Below are positions 43,501 to 51,079 of a stretch of 64,000 nucleotides of DNA, one piece after another. The stretch is from contig NZ_FNVT01000006.1 of NCBI RefSeq assembly GCF_900108335.1, positions 62,001-126,000 on the forward strand, given 5' to 3'. Below the pieces are notes generated by a model. It saw nothing but the letters and a program-made list of their open reading frames with translations. It had not been told where the DNA came from and did no database searches. Both the position numbers and the translations under genes were made by a program. This DNA is from Nonomuraea solani. Its GTDB lineage: Bacteria; Actinomycetota; Actinomycetes; Streptosporangiales; Streptosporangiaceae. Every line of letters begins with the position of its first letter. Positions within the stretch are counted from its first letter, which is position 1.

Positions 43501-44154
43501 GGCGGGCACGCCCATGGACTCGGCCAGGCCGAGCATGCGGACGGCCGTGGTGGCGTCGCGGAAGCCGTACTGGTCGACCAGTTCGATCACCACGCCGGGC
43601 ACGGCGGCGCGCCAGAGGCCGAGCAGCGTCCTGGCCTGCTCGTCGCGCCGCTCGGTCACCGCGCGGCCGACGTCGGATCTGGGGCCGAGCAGGACCACGA
43701 GCCCGTCTTCGGCGCCGAACCCGTGATCGCCCGGCTCGCCGGCCCATTCGCCGACCAGCTCGCGGGTCACCCTGGGCGCGCCGCGCTCACCCGCGTGGTG
43801 GGCGGCCGTGACCAGGCGGCACAGGCGGGACCAGCCCTTGCCGCGCGACAGCACCGTGACGCGGTCTTCAGCGTTCGGGCCGGTCCGCGGGCGGGGCGTG
43901 CGCAGCCCCGGCACCGGGGTGAAGGCGGAGGCGGCGACGTCGAGCGCCAGGTTCACGCCGAGCACCGGGGCGATCCCGGCCTCCGCGCACGCCTGGGCGT
44001 GCTTGATCGCGCCGTAGAGACCGTCGCGGTCGGTCAGCGCCAGGATGTCCATCCCGTGCTCCACGGCCCGGTTCACCAGCGCTCGCGGGAACGCGGTGCC
44101 GTAGCGCATGGAGTAGGCGGAGCTCACGTTGAGGTGCGGGAACGGGGGCGCCAT
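40513..44154 (-). CDS. dnaE2: DNA polymerase III alpha-type subunit, DnaE2-like (error-prone class)
   Basis: A 1213-residue C-family polymerase from ATG 44154, which overlaps the DUF6504 stop (ATGA). The catalytic PDIDVD motif lies in the palm, followed by LLKLDVLGVR. The N-terminal PHP domain is weakened: HLN replaces the usual HxH, and LTDRDG replaces LTDHDG. A C-terminal OB fold is present, but there is no clear tau-binding tail. The pairing with DUF6504 and the LexA-type box upstream point to the SOS-induced DnaE2/ImuC translesion group rather than the replicative enzyme. Confidence 0.88.
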   Translation of the reverse strand: MAPPFPHLNVSSAYSMRYGTAFPRALVNRAVEHGMDILALTDRDGLYGAIKHAQACAEAGIAPVLGVNLALDVAASAFTPVPGLRTPRPRTGPNAEDRVTVLSRGKGWSRLCRLVTAAHHAGERGAPRVTRELVGEWAGEPGDHGFGAEDGLVVLLGPRSDVGRAVTERRDEQARTLLGLWRAAVPGVVIELVDQYGFRDATTAVRMLGLAESMGVPAVLTNAARYLDPADHQVGDVLDAARQLVPLHPRHLERTTSHAYLKSTKEMWQVAAKVCGADQERVARLLHTTRRLAEACSMDPLGLLALRNDPPGLHLPEIGRDPVPLLRHRVEDGLIRRGLDRVDDVRERLRDEMAIIERKRLSGYFIAVAGITDMIRGMGIRCAIRGSGAGSLVNYLIGIGEVNPIEHGLLMERFLSEGRIGLPDIDVDVESARRLDCYQAIFERYGEARVACVSMMETYRARSAIRDVAGAMGLPPHEIDAIAKAFPHIRAKQITASLNDLPELRESRLGDAGLERVFRLAERLDGLPRHIALHPCGVLIGNSGLRDRTPVERSLLEFPMSQFDKDDVEEAGLLKLDVLGVRMQSALAYALTEIKRVDDVVVELDAQRGDDPEIQYVPHDDQDTYDMICASRTLGCFQIESPGQRELVAKLEPRRMHDLIVDISLFRPGPVNSDMVTPYLEARHGWRQPYYPHERLREALKETHGVVVFHEQVLKIIAVMTGRDLSFAEMLRRTLDTPEGRERVRKTFVPMARANGFDDAAVDRAWRVLDAFGAFGFCKAHAAAFALPTYQSAWLKRHHAAAFFAGVLTHEPGMYPPRVIIDEARQCGVKILPLDINRSGKDWRVERLGPRVQVRVRPAALEGAGRPRREFKAGEIGRGYALRVPFSAIKGVSEAEVERMVAGQPYTSLADFWDRARPSRPTIERIVQVGGLDALHDLHPGGPRWRPGELTRRDLIAQVGALDRASAIGVRAAPRKSKRYTSHMSISERPDPPQSVQLPLGFSEHLPPGELPEMTETEMVEAELEILGIDISRHVISFHDELLDALGVVRSRDLLAQRNGAEILVAGVKVATQTPAVRSGQRVIFTTLDDSTGPIDLTFFESVQGRCASIVFGSWIMLARGVVRRTGTRAVSMRAVDCWNLTDLDALWRSRGVEAVRAVLDRSPEDVEGVGGRPIEYANGFRLSPYSDLPPAIAEPPRRLWHASQGSSGPTAA

Positions 44155-44420
44155 CAGTCCCACGCCCGCAGCAGCAGCCAGCCGTTGCTGGCGGTGTCGT
44201 AGCGCAGCTCGTAGGAGCCCGGCTCGCGCCCCGGGCTCGCCTCGACCCGCCAGAACTGGCGCTCACCGGGATCGCCCTCGCCGGTCTTCCACCACTCGCG
44301 CGCGACCACCCAGTGGTCGAGGACGCGGCGGACGAGATAGAGCCGGTCTCGCCAGACGAACTGGGTCGGCTCCCCGTCCCGGGTCCACACCTCTATCGGA
44401 TCGCCATAGAGTCTGCTCAA
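44154..44420 (-). CDS. DUF6504 protein (DnaE2/Y-polymerase cassette member)
   Basis: An 88-residue protein. MSRLYGDPIEVWTRDGEPTQFVWR and LYLVRRVLDHWVVAREWW match DUF6504, a small actinobacterial family usually encoded with a Y-family polymerase (ImuB-like) and DnaE2. Its function is unknown. Here it directly precedes dnaE2 with a 4-base overlap, but no Y-family polymerase gene is adjacent. A LexA-type box lies 65 bases upstream. Confidence 0.83.
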   Translation of the reverse strand: MSRLYGDPIEVWTRDGEPTQFVWRDRLYLVRRVLDHWVVAREWWKTGEGDPGERQFWRVEASPGREPGSYELRYDTASNGWLLLRAWD

Positions 44421-44484
44421 GACGCTTCTCCCCGCGGCTCTGGTCCGTATGTTGGGCCACCCGGGGGAAGACGGGCGCTATGAC

Positions 44485-44500
44485 TCGAACATATGTTCTC
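44485..44500. promoter_or_regulatory. LexA (SOS) box
   Basis: TCGAACATATGTTCTC contains the perfect palindrome GAACATATGTTC and matches the actinobacterial LexA consensus TCGAACATATGTTCGA at 14 of 16 positions. It lies 65 bases upstream of the DUF6504-dnaE2 operon and touches the stop codon of the GntR gene. Confidence 0.82.
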
Positions 44501-45245
44501 AGGGCCCGAAACGCAAGTCGCCGGCCTGCCTCACGAGCGGGTTGGCCCCGATCGAATTGCGGATGCTGAAGGCCACGCTGCCCGCCCGGTAACGGTCGTC
44601 GGAAGACTCCACCGGCCTGCCCTCGTGCGTGGTGGTCACGCGTCTCTGGCGCAGGAGCGGGCTGCCGCGGCGCACGCCCAGCAGCCGGGCGTCCTGGGCG
44701 CCGGCGGGCACGGCGTCGATGAGGTGCTCTCCGTAGGCGAACACGAGGCCGATGGACTCGTACAGGGCCTCCGTGACGGACTCGCAGCCGGCGGGCAGGC
44801 TCTCCACCGCGCCGGCCACCCACGCGGCGTAGACGGTGCGCTCCAGGAGCACCGGCTCGTCCTCCAGTGAGCGCAGGCGCAGCACCTCCAGCACCTCGTC
44901 CGACCCGAGCCTGGCCGACTCGGCGCCGCTCGCGGGCCTGCGCCGCTGGGCGATCACCTGGCCGCCGTAGCGGTAGCCGTTCGAGCGGGCCCACTGGGCG
45001 AAGCTGTGCAGCTCGGCGAAGCTCTGGCTGCGCGCGGTGCCGAGCACGATGCGCCTGGCGCCCTGCCGGGAGCCGACCAGGCCCTCGGCGGCCAGGACGG
45101 CCACCGCCTGGCGCACGGTGCCCCGCGCCGCGCCGAAGCGCCCGGCCAGCTCGGCCTCGCTCGGGAGCTGGGAACCGACCGGATGAGCGCCGGCGAGGAT
45201 CTCGCCCCGCAGCTCATCGGCGATCAGTTCATAGCGCGCCACCAT
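44499..45245 (-). CDS. GntR family regulator, HutC/UTRA subfamily
   Basis: A 248-residue regulator. The N-terminal winged helix (GSQLPSEAELAGRFGAARGTVRQAVAVLAAEG) is followed by a UTRA ligand-binding domain (LLERTVYAAWVAG, SPLLRQRRVTTTHEGRPVESSDDRYRAG). ATG 45245, with GGGG before it, is preferred to ATG 45260. It is divergent from an ABC uptake operon and very probably represses it in the absence of the transported ligand or a catabolite. Confidence 0.88.
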   Translation of the reverse strand: MVARYELIADELRGEILAGAHPVGSQLPSEAELAGRFGAARGTVRQAVAVLAAEGLVGSRQGARRIVLGTARSQSFAELHSFAQWARSNGYRYGGQVIAQRRRPASGAESARLGSDEVLEVLRLRSLEDEPVLLERTVYAAWVAGAVESLPAGCESVTEALYESIGLVFAYGEHLIDAVPAGAQDARLLGVRRGSPLLRQRRVTTTHEGRPVESSDDRYRAGSVAFSIRNSIGANPLVRQAGDLRFGP

Positions 45246-45299
45246 CCCCACCGTCCCCATTCACGAAAGAGCAATGTTCATGCGACTTACTAGTGCTCG

Positions 45300-45313
45300 C
45301 TTGTTTGTACAAG
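45300..45313. promoter_or_regulatory. candidate GntR operator
   Basis: CTTGT-TTGT-ACAAG is an inverted repeat containing the perfect 8-bp palindrome TTGTACAA (45305-45312). It lies in the 111-bp gap between the GntR gene and the ABC operon, 44 bases before the solute-binding protein start. Assignment to this GntR is by position only. Confidence 0.45.
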
Positions 45314-45356
45314 TTCCTTTACGTTCTTTCCACACCCCCTGGAAAGTGGAGGCGTC

Positions 45357-46511
45357 GTGTTCACACCTCGCGCCCGAGCGGCCGCCGTTGTCGCAGCCCT
45401 GACCGTAGTCACCGCGGCGTGTGGCGCCGCTCCGAGCAGCCAGCAGACCACCCAGGCGTCACAAGGCGGGGTGAACGCGGCCACCGCCACGTCCGCCGCC
45501 GAGTTCGGCGGACTCGACAAGCTCGTCGAGGCCGCCAAGAAGGAGGGCGACCTCCACGTCATCGCCCTGCCGCCCGACTGGGCCAACTACGGCGAGATCA
45601 TCGAGAAGTTCCAGGCCAAGTACGGCATCAAGATCGAGAGCGAGACCCCCGACGCGGCCAGCGCCGACGAGATCAACGCCGTCAAGACCCGCAAGGGCCA
45701 GGGCCGCGCCCCCGACGTGCTCGACCTGGGCCAGTCGTTCGCGATCAGCGGCGCCGGCGAGGGCCTGTTCGCGCCGTACAAGGTGCAGAGCTTCGACAAG
45801 ATCCCCGAGGGCCAGAAGGAGGCCACCGGGCTCTGGGTCAACGACTACGGCGGCTACGTGTCCATCGGCTGCGACGCCAAGAAGATCGAGGCCTGCCCGA
45901 CGAGCTTCAAGGACCTGCTCAAGCCCGAGTACAAGGGCCAGGTCGCGATGAACGGCAACCCGACCAAGGCGGGCTCGGCCTTCGCCGGCGTGTACGCCGC
46001 CGCCCTCGCCAACGGCGGCTCCTTCGACGACATCCAGCCCGGCATCGACTTCTTCAAGCAGCTCAAGGACGCCGGCAACTACAACCCGGTCGAGACCACG
46101 CCCGCGACCATCGAGCGCGGCGAGACCAAGATCAGCATCGACTGGGACTACAACAACGCCGCCTACGCGCCCCAGATGACGGCCAAGGGCATCGACTGGA
46201 AGGTCAACGTGCCCTCCGACGGCAAGTACTTCCAGATGTACGCCCAGGCCATCAACAAGGACGCCCCGCACCCGGCCGCCGCGCGCCTGTGGCAGGAATA
46301 CCTCTACAGCGCCGAGGGCCAGAACCTCTTCCTCAAGGGCTTCGCGCGTCCCGTCCTGCTGCCCGCGATGACCTCCGACGGCAGCGTCGACCAGGCGCTG
46401 GCCGACAAGCTGCCGCAGGTCGAGGGCACGCCCACGTTCCCGTCGACCGCGCAGGTGGACGCGGCCAAGGCCAAGCTGGCCGGCGGCTGGGACGCCGCGA
46501 TCTCGGGATGA
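45357..46511 (+). CDS. ABC transporter solute-binding lipoprotein (AEP/polyamine/iron class)
   Basis: A 384-residue binding protein from GTG 45357 (TGGAGG upstream). A signal sequence ends in a lipobox, TAACG, so Cys22 would be lipidated and the protein held on the outer face of the membrane. The mature part is a type II periplasmic fold (YGEIIEKFQAKYGIKIESE, PDVLDLGQS, VNDYGGYVSIGCD) like those for 2-aminoethylphosphonate, polyamines or ferric iron. The ligand cannot be decided here. It is the first gene of the operon and overlaps the permease start by 4 bases. Confidence 0.88.
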   Translation: MFTPRARAAAVVAALTVVTAACGAAPSSQQTTQASQGGVNAATATSAAEFGGLDKLVEAAKKEGDLHVIALPPDWANYGEIIEKFQAKYGIKIESETPDAASADEINAVKTRKGQGRAPDVLDLGQSFAISGAGEGLFAPYKVQSFDKIPEGQKEATGLWVNDYGGYVSIGCDAKKIEACPTSFKDLLKPEYKGQVAMNGNPTKAGSAFAGVYAAALANGGSFDDIQPGIDFFKQLKDAGNYNPVETTPATIERGETKISIDWDYNNAAYAPQMTAKGIDWKVNVPSDGKYFQMYAQAINKDAPHPAAARLWQEYLYSAEGQNLFLKGFARPVLLPAMTSDGSVDQALADKLPQVEGTPTFPSTAQVDAAKAKLAGGWDAAISG

Positions 46512-47332
46512 CCCGGTCCCGTTCGCGGGGGTGGCTCGGCGCGCTGCCGCTGCTGGCGTTCTTCGCGCTCGTGTTCGGCGTCCCCGCCATCGCGCTGGTG
46601 GCGGGGGCGTTCACGGCGCAGGGGCGGCCGAGCCTGGCCAACCTGTCGCAGAGCCTGCAGGGCGGCTATCTCGTCGCCATGATCGGCAGCGTCAAGCTGT
46701 CGGCCGTGGTGGCGCTGCTGGGGGCCGTGCTGGGCACGTTCCTGGCCTATGCCGTCGTGACCTCACGCAGTTCGCTGCTGCGCGAGTCCGTACTGACCGC
46801 CTCCGGGGTGCTGGCCAACTTCGGCGGGGTGCCGCTGGCATTCTTCTGGATCGCCACGCTGGGCAACTCCGGCGTGGTCAGCGGCCTGGTGGGGCTGCCG
46901 ACCGGCTCCCTGTACACGTTCTGGGGGCTGGTCGTCGTCTACCTGTACTTCTCGATCCCGCTGATGGTGCTGGCCATGGCGCCGGCGCTGGACGGGCTGC
47001 GGCCGCAGTGGCGCGAGGCGGCGGCCAACAACGGGGCCACGTCCTGGGACTACTGGCGCCTCGTCGCGCTGCCGGTGCTGGCTCCGGCCATGCTGGGCGG
47101 TGTGGTGCTGCTGTTCGGGTCGGCCTTCTCCGCGTACGCCACCGCCAACGCCATGGTCGGGACCGTCGTCCCGCTCGTCACGCTGAAGATCGCCAGCGCG
47201 CTCACCGGCGACGTGCTGATCGGCTACGAGAACATCGCGCTGGCCCTCAGCCTCGACATGATCGTGGTGGCCGGGCTCGTGATGGCGATCTACCTGCCGC
47301 TGCAGAGGAGGACCTCCCGATGGCTGCACTGA
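46508..47332 (+). CDS. ABC transporter permease 1
   Basis: A 274-residue permease of the binding-protein-dependent (PotB/PhnU-like) type with about six membrane helices. The EAA-type coupling loop is WREAAANNGATSWDYWRLVALPVLAPA. ATG 46508 overlaps the binding-protein stop (ATGA). It pairs with the next gene to form the heterodimeric membrane channel. Confidence 0.9.
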   Translation: MTRSRSRGWLGALPLLAFFALVFGVPAIALVAGAFTAQGRPSLANLSQSLQGGYLVAMIGSVKLSAVVALLGAVLGTFLAYAVVTSRSSLLRESVLTASGVLANFGGVPLAFFWIATLGNSGVVSGLVGLPTGSLYTFWGLVVVYLYFSIPLMVLAMAPALDGLRPQWREAAANNGATSWDYWRLVALPVLAPAMLGGVVLLFGSAFSAYATANAMVGTVVPLVTLKIASALTGDVLIGYENIALALSLDMIVVAGLVMAIYLPLQRRTSRWLH

Positions 47333-48177
47333 CCGGTCTGGAACGGGTCTCCGCGCCCGCTCCCGTTTCGCGGCGGCGGGCCTGGCGCGGTGTGGTGTTC
47401 GTGCCGGCGGCGGCGTACTTCCTGATCCCGCTCTGCACCTCCTTCTGGTACACCGTCTACGACCAGACCTCCGGGGTGTCGTTCGCCGCCTACGGCGAGC
47501 TGCTCACGGCCGAGGGGTTCGCGCGCTCTCTGTCGCTCTCGCTCGGGCTGGCCGTGGCCACGATCGTGCTCGTGCTGCTGCTCACGCTGCCCGCGATGCT
47601 GGCCGTGCGGCTCTTCGCGCCCCGGCTGCGGCCGGTCATGGAGGTGCTGTGCACGTTGCCGCTGGTGGTGCCGCCGATCACGTTCGTGGCCGGGATCGGG
47701 ACGTCCCTGCGTACCGGGACGGAGGTGCTGGCTCCGACGCCGTTCTGGGCCACGCTGATCGCGGTGCAGGATCCGGCGTTCCCCGTCGTGCTGGTGCTGG
47801 CTTATGTGGTGCTGGTGCTGCCGTTCGTGTACCGGTCGCTGGACGCGGGGCTGCGCACGATGGACGTGCGGACGCTGGTGGAGGCGGCCCGCAATCTGGG
47901 GGCCTCGTGGCCGTACGTGCTGGTCAGGGTGATCGTGCCCAACCTGCGGTCGGCGCTGGCGAGCGCGTCGTTCCTGACGCTGGCGCTGGTGCTGGGCGAG
48001 TACACCGTCGCCAGTCTGCTGGGGTACGAGCCTTTCGCGGTGTGGATCGTGACCGTCTCGGGGTCCAGAGGGCAACTGTCGGTCGCGGTGTCGATCCTCA
48101 GCCTGCTGCTCATCTGGCTGCTGTTGCTGGGCGTCTCCACGGTGTTCGGTAAGTTCGGTAAGGAGCAGGGGAAATGA
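47320..48177 (+). CDS. ABC transporter permease 2
   Basis: A 285-residue permease (PotC/PhnV-like) with about six helices and the EAA loop LVEAARNLGASWPYVLVRVIVPNL. The ATG at 47320 lies inside the last codons of permease 1 (13-base overlap) and has GAGGAGGA upstream. Its stop overlaps the ATPase start. Confidence 0.9.
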   Translation: MAALTGLERVSAPAPVSRRRAWRGVVFVPAAAYFLIPLCTSFWYTVYDQTSGVSFAAYGELLTAEGFARSLSLSLGLAVATIVLVLLLTLPAMLAVRLFAPRLRPVMEVLCTLPLVVPPITFVAGIGTSLRTGTEVLAPTPFWATLIAVQDPAFPVVLVLAYVVLVLPFVYRSLDAGLRTMDVRTLVEAARNLGASWPYVLVRVIVPNLRSALASASFLTLALVLGEYTVASLLGYEPFAVWIVTVSGSRGQLSVAVSILSLLLIWLLLLGVSTVFGKFGKEQGK

Positions 48178-49235
48178 CGGCCACCATCGAGTTCCGGGCC
48201 TTGCGGCGGGTGTTCGGCAGGACGGTCGCGCTGGACGGGCTCGACCTGGTCGTCGCGCCCGGGGAGTTCGTCGCCCTGCTGGGGCCCTCAGGCTGCGGCA
48301 AGACGACGGCGCTGCGGTGCGTGGCCGGGTTCGAACGGCCCGATTCCGGGGCGGTGCTGGTGGACGGCAAGGACGTCACCGGCGTACCGGCCAACAAGCG
48401 GGACGCGGGCATGGTCTTCCAGTCCTACTCGCTCTTCCCCAACCTGAACGCCCGCGACAACGTGGCCTTCGGCCTGCGCGTCCGCAAGGTCCCCGCGGCC
48501 ACCCGGCGGGCCAAGGCGGGCGAACTGCTCGAACTCGTCGGCCTCCCCTCCCACGCCGACCGCTACCCGCACCAGCTCTCCGGCGGCCAGCAGCAGCGCG
48601 TCGCCCTGGCGCGGGCGCTCGCCCTGGAGCCGCGCGTCCTGCTCCTGGACGAGCCGCTGTCGGCGCTGGACGCCAAGGTACGGGTGGCGCTGCGCGAGGA
48701 GATCCGCCGCCTCCAGCTCGACCTGGGCATCACCACCATCTTCGTCACCCATGACCAGGAGGAGGCGCTGTCGATCGCGGACCGGGTGGCGGTGCTGCGG
48801 GAGGGGCGGCTCGAGCAGGTCGGCCCGCCCGCCGAGGTCTACGACCGGCCGGCGACGCCGTTCGTGGCGGAGTTCGTGGGCACCATGAACCACCTGGCCG
48901 GGGTCGTCTCCGGGGATCAGGTCACGGTGCTCGGCCAGTTGCTGCCCGTGGACGGTCCCGTACCCGATGATCCGTCCGTGGACGTGCTGGTCCGTCCTGA
49001 GGCCGTCCAGGTCGTACCGTCCGCGGACGGGCCCGCCGAGGTGCTGGCCGCGTCGTTCCGTGGCGCCTCCGTGCGGCTCAGGGTGGCGGTGGAGGGCGGG
49101 GAGGTGCTGGCGGACGTGCCCGGCCACGAGGCGGTGCGGCTCGGCCCTGGGACGCGGGTGACGGTGCGGCTGGTGGAACGGCCGGTCCTGGTGGCGTCCC
49201 GCACGGTCACGGCCCCCGCCCCCGTCGTCGCCTGA
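48174..49235 (+). CDS. ABC transporter ATP-binding protein (PotA/PhnT-like)
   Basis: A 353-residue ATPase. Walker A GPSGCGKTT, signature LSGGQQQRVALARAL, Walker B VLLLDEPLSALD and the switch His in VTHDQEE are all present. A C-terminal TOBE-type regulatory domain follows from about residue 240 (MNHLAGVVSGDQVTVLG). It powers the uptake system encoded by the three preceding genes; ATG 48174 overlaps the permease 2 stop. Confidence 0.93.
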   Translation: MTATIEFRALRRVFGRTVALDGLDLVVAPGEFVALLGPSGCGKTTALRCVAGFERPDSGAVLVDGKDVTGVPANKRDAGMVFQSYSLFPNLNARDNVAFGLRVRKVPAATRRAKAGELLELVGLPSHADRYPHQLSGGQQQRVALARALALEPRVLLLDEPLSALDAKVRVALREEIRRLQLDLGITTIFVTHDQEEALSIADRVAVLREGRLEQVGPPAEVYDRPATPFVAEFVGTMNHLAGVVSGDQVTVLGQLLPVDGPVPDDPSVDVLVRPEAVQVVPSADGPAEVLAASFRGASVRLRVAVEGGEVLADVPGHEAVRLGPGTRVTVRLVERPVLVASRTVTAPAPVVA

Positions 49236-49239
49236 CGCG

Positions 49240-49842
49240 GTGGTTCCTGACGCCGTCTTCCTGGACATGGACGGCACGCTCGTCGACACCGAGGGGCTCT
49301 GGTGGCAGGCGGCCGCCTCCGTCGCCGCGTCCCTCGGGCGGCCGCTGTCCCCGGCCGACGCTCCGCACGTCCATGGGCGCACGGTCGAGGACGTGGCCGC
49401 CTACCTGGGCGCGCCCGGCACGGCCCGGCCCCTCACCGCCGCCTTCGCCGACCTCATCGGACGGGACCTGACGATCATGCCGGGGGCGCTGGAGCTCCTG
49501 TCCGGCCTGGCCGCCACCACCATCCCGACGGCCCTGGTCAGCGCCTCGCCGCAGAGCATCGTGGACCTGGTGCTGCCACGGCTGGGGCACACGTTCGACC
49601 TGGTGATCGCCAACGAGGACACGGCCCGGGGGAAGCCGTGGCCGGACCCGTACCTGGAGGCGGCCCGGCGATTGGGCGCGACCCCGGCGCGCTGCGTGGC
49701 CGTCGAGGACAGCCCGACGGGCATCGCGGCGGCCAGAGCGGCGGGCTGCCGCGTCCTCGTCGTGTCGGAAGGACTGCCGTCACTGCTCCAGATATGCGCT
49801 TACGAGGGCGACTGCGGGGAAAATCCTCGGGAGGAGTCCTGA
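49240..49842 (+). CDS. HAD-superfamily phosphatase (beta-phosphoglucomutase-like)
   Basis: A 200-residue HAD hydrolase. Motif I is FLDMDGTLVDTE with the nucleophilic Asp. A small helical cap follows, then motif II VSAS, motif III Lys in RGKPWPDPY and motif IV VEDSPTGIAAARAAG. It removes phosphate from a small substrate. It begins 4 bases after the ATPase stop (GTG 49240), so it is the last gene of the uptake operon and probably processes the imported compound or its phosphorylated form; phosphonate or sugar phosphate are guesses. Confidence 0.85.
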   Translation: MVPDAVFLDMDGTLVDTEGLWWQAAASVAASLGRPLSPADAPHVHGRTVEDVAAYLGAPGTARPLTAAFADLIGRDLTIMPGALELLSGLAATTIPTALVSASPQSIVDLVLPRLGHTFDLVIANEDTARGKPWPDPYLEAARRLGATPARCVAVEDSPTGIAAARAAGCRVLVVSEGLPSLLQICAYEGDCGENPREES

Positions 49843-49882
49843 AACTGTATGGTCGGTGTTGTTTCGGCAGAGGGAGAAGATC

Positions 49883-51079
49883 GTGTTGCTGCGCTTCAGG
49901 GTCGCCAACCATCGGTCGATCCGTGACGAGCAGACACTCTCCCTGACAGCCGTGCCACGCCGGGGGGAAGCAAATCGGACACAACCGCTTCGTGTAGCCG
50001 GAATCTATGGCGCCAACGCGTCGGGGAAGTCCAATGTTCTGGACGCCCTGCGGTGGATGTCCGAGGCGGTCAGGCGGTCCCACACCCAGTGGGATCCGGC
50101 CGGCGGAGTTCCCAGGCAGCCCTTCAAGCTCTCCGAGACCGGGCGGGAAACGCCGTCGTTCTTCGAGGTCGACTTCCTCCACGAAGGCGTCCGTTATTCG
50201 TACGGATTCGAAGTGGACGACACGGCGGTGCTCGGCGAATGGCTCAACACCTTTCCCCGGGGCCGCACGAAAAGGCTCTTCGAACGCAGCGGTCCCGCCG
50301 ACATGTCCTTCGGACGCGGGCTGGCCGGAGAAACGGCACGCATACGCAAACTCACCCGGCCGAACTCGCTCTACCTCTCGTGTGCGGCATCCAACAATCA
50401 CCCGTTGCTCGCGGGCATTTACGAGCTCCTGACCGTCAAGCTCGCCTTCGTCGAGTACGGCGAGCGACACGAGAACCGCCGCCTCGACCTCATCAAGATC
50501 TTGTTGCGCGATCACGCTCTGACAGAGGATCTGAACGCTCTGCTGCGAATCGCGGACCTGGGCGTCGAGCGGGCCGAACTCGTGGAAACGGGGGCGCAGG
50601 AGGAAGTGGTCCTGCGGCGGCCAGGAGGGGTGCCATCACTCAGCCTGGAGGAGGAGAGCGCCGGCACCAGGGCCTGGCTCTCTTTGCTGGGACACACCCT
50701 GAGCATCCTCTATATCGGCGGGGCCCTGGCCGCGGACGAGATCGACTCAAGTCTGCACCCGCTGCTGAGCTCGACATTGATCCGGATGTTCAAGGACGCC
50801 GACATCAACCTGATGAACGCGCAACTCGTCTTCGCCTCCCACGACACGACACTGCTCGGCTCCCTTCTCGAAGAGGAGATCCTGGCCAGAGACGAGGTGT
50901 GGTTCACCGAAAAGGACGACTCCGGCGCCACCGGCCTCTACTCGCTCGCCGAGTTCCACACCCGGCGTGACGAGAACATCGAGCGGGGCTACCTGCAGGG
51001 ACGCTATGGAGCGGTGCCCTACCTAAATTTCGAGAGCATTCGCGAGATCTTCCTGAAAAGGACCCGCAGAAAGCCATGA
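49883..51079 (+). CDS. AAA family ATPase (AAA_15/RloA-like), partner of RloB
   Basis: A 398-residue ATPase from GTG 49883 (GGGAG upstream); GTG 49856 is less likely. It opens LLRFRVANHRSIRDEQTLSL and has Walker A GANASGKSN, signature-like SLEEESAGTRAWL, Walker B ADEIDSSLHP and a switch His in ASHDTTLL. This is the SMC/OLD-like ATPase fold seen in phage-defence ATPases such as those of PARIS, Gabija and RloA. Its TGA overlaps the ATG of the RloB-type gene (ATGA). It uses more A/T and rarer codons than its neighbours, suggesting transfer. Confidence 0.85.
   Translation: MLLRFRVANHRSIRDEQTLSLTAVPRRGEANRTQPLRVAGIYGANASGKSNVLDALRWMSEAVRRSHTQWDPAGGVPRQPFKLSETGRETPSFFEVDFLHEGVRYSYGFEVDDTAVLGEWLNTFPRGRTKRLFERSGPADMSFGRGLAGETARIRKLTRPNSLYLSCAASNNHPLLAGIYELLTVKLAFVEYGERHENRRLDLIKILLRDHALTEDLNALLRIADLGVERAELVETGAQEEVVLRRPGGVPSLSLEEESAGTRAWLSLLGHTLSILYIGGALAADEIDSSLHPLLSSTLIRMFKDADINLMNAQLVFASHDTTLLGSLLEEEILARDEVWFTEKDDSGATGLYSLAEFHTRRDENIERGYLQGRYGAVPYLNFESIREIFLKRTRRKP

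Noticed and set aside
41338..44202. 954-codon plus-strand frame opposite dnaE2
   Set aside because: Exact antisense of a clearly recognised polymerase; composition (His/Arg/Val-rich, no domains) is typical of a shadow frame.
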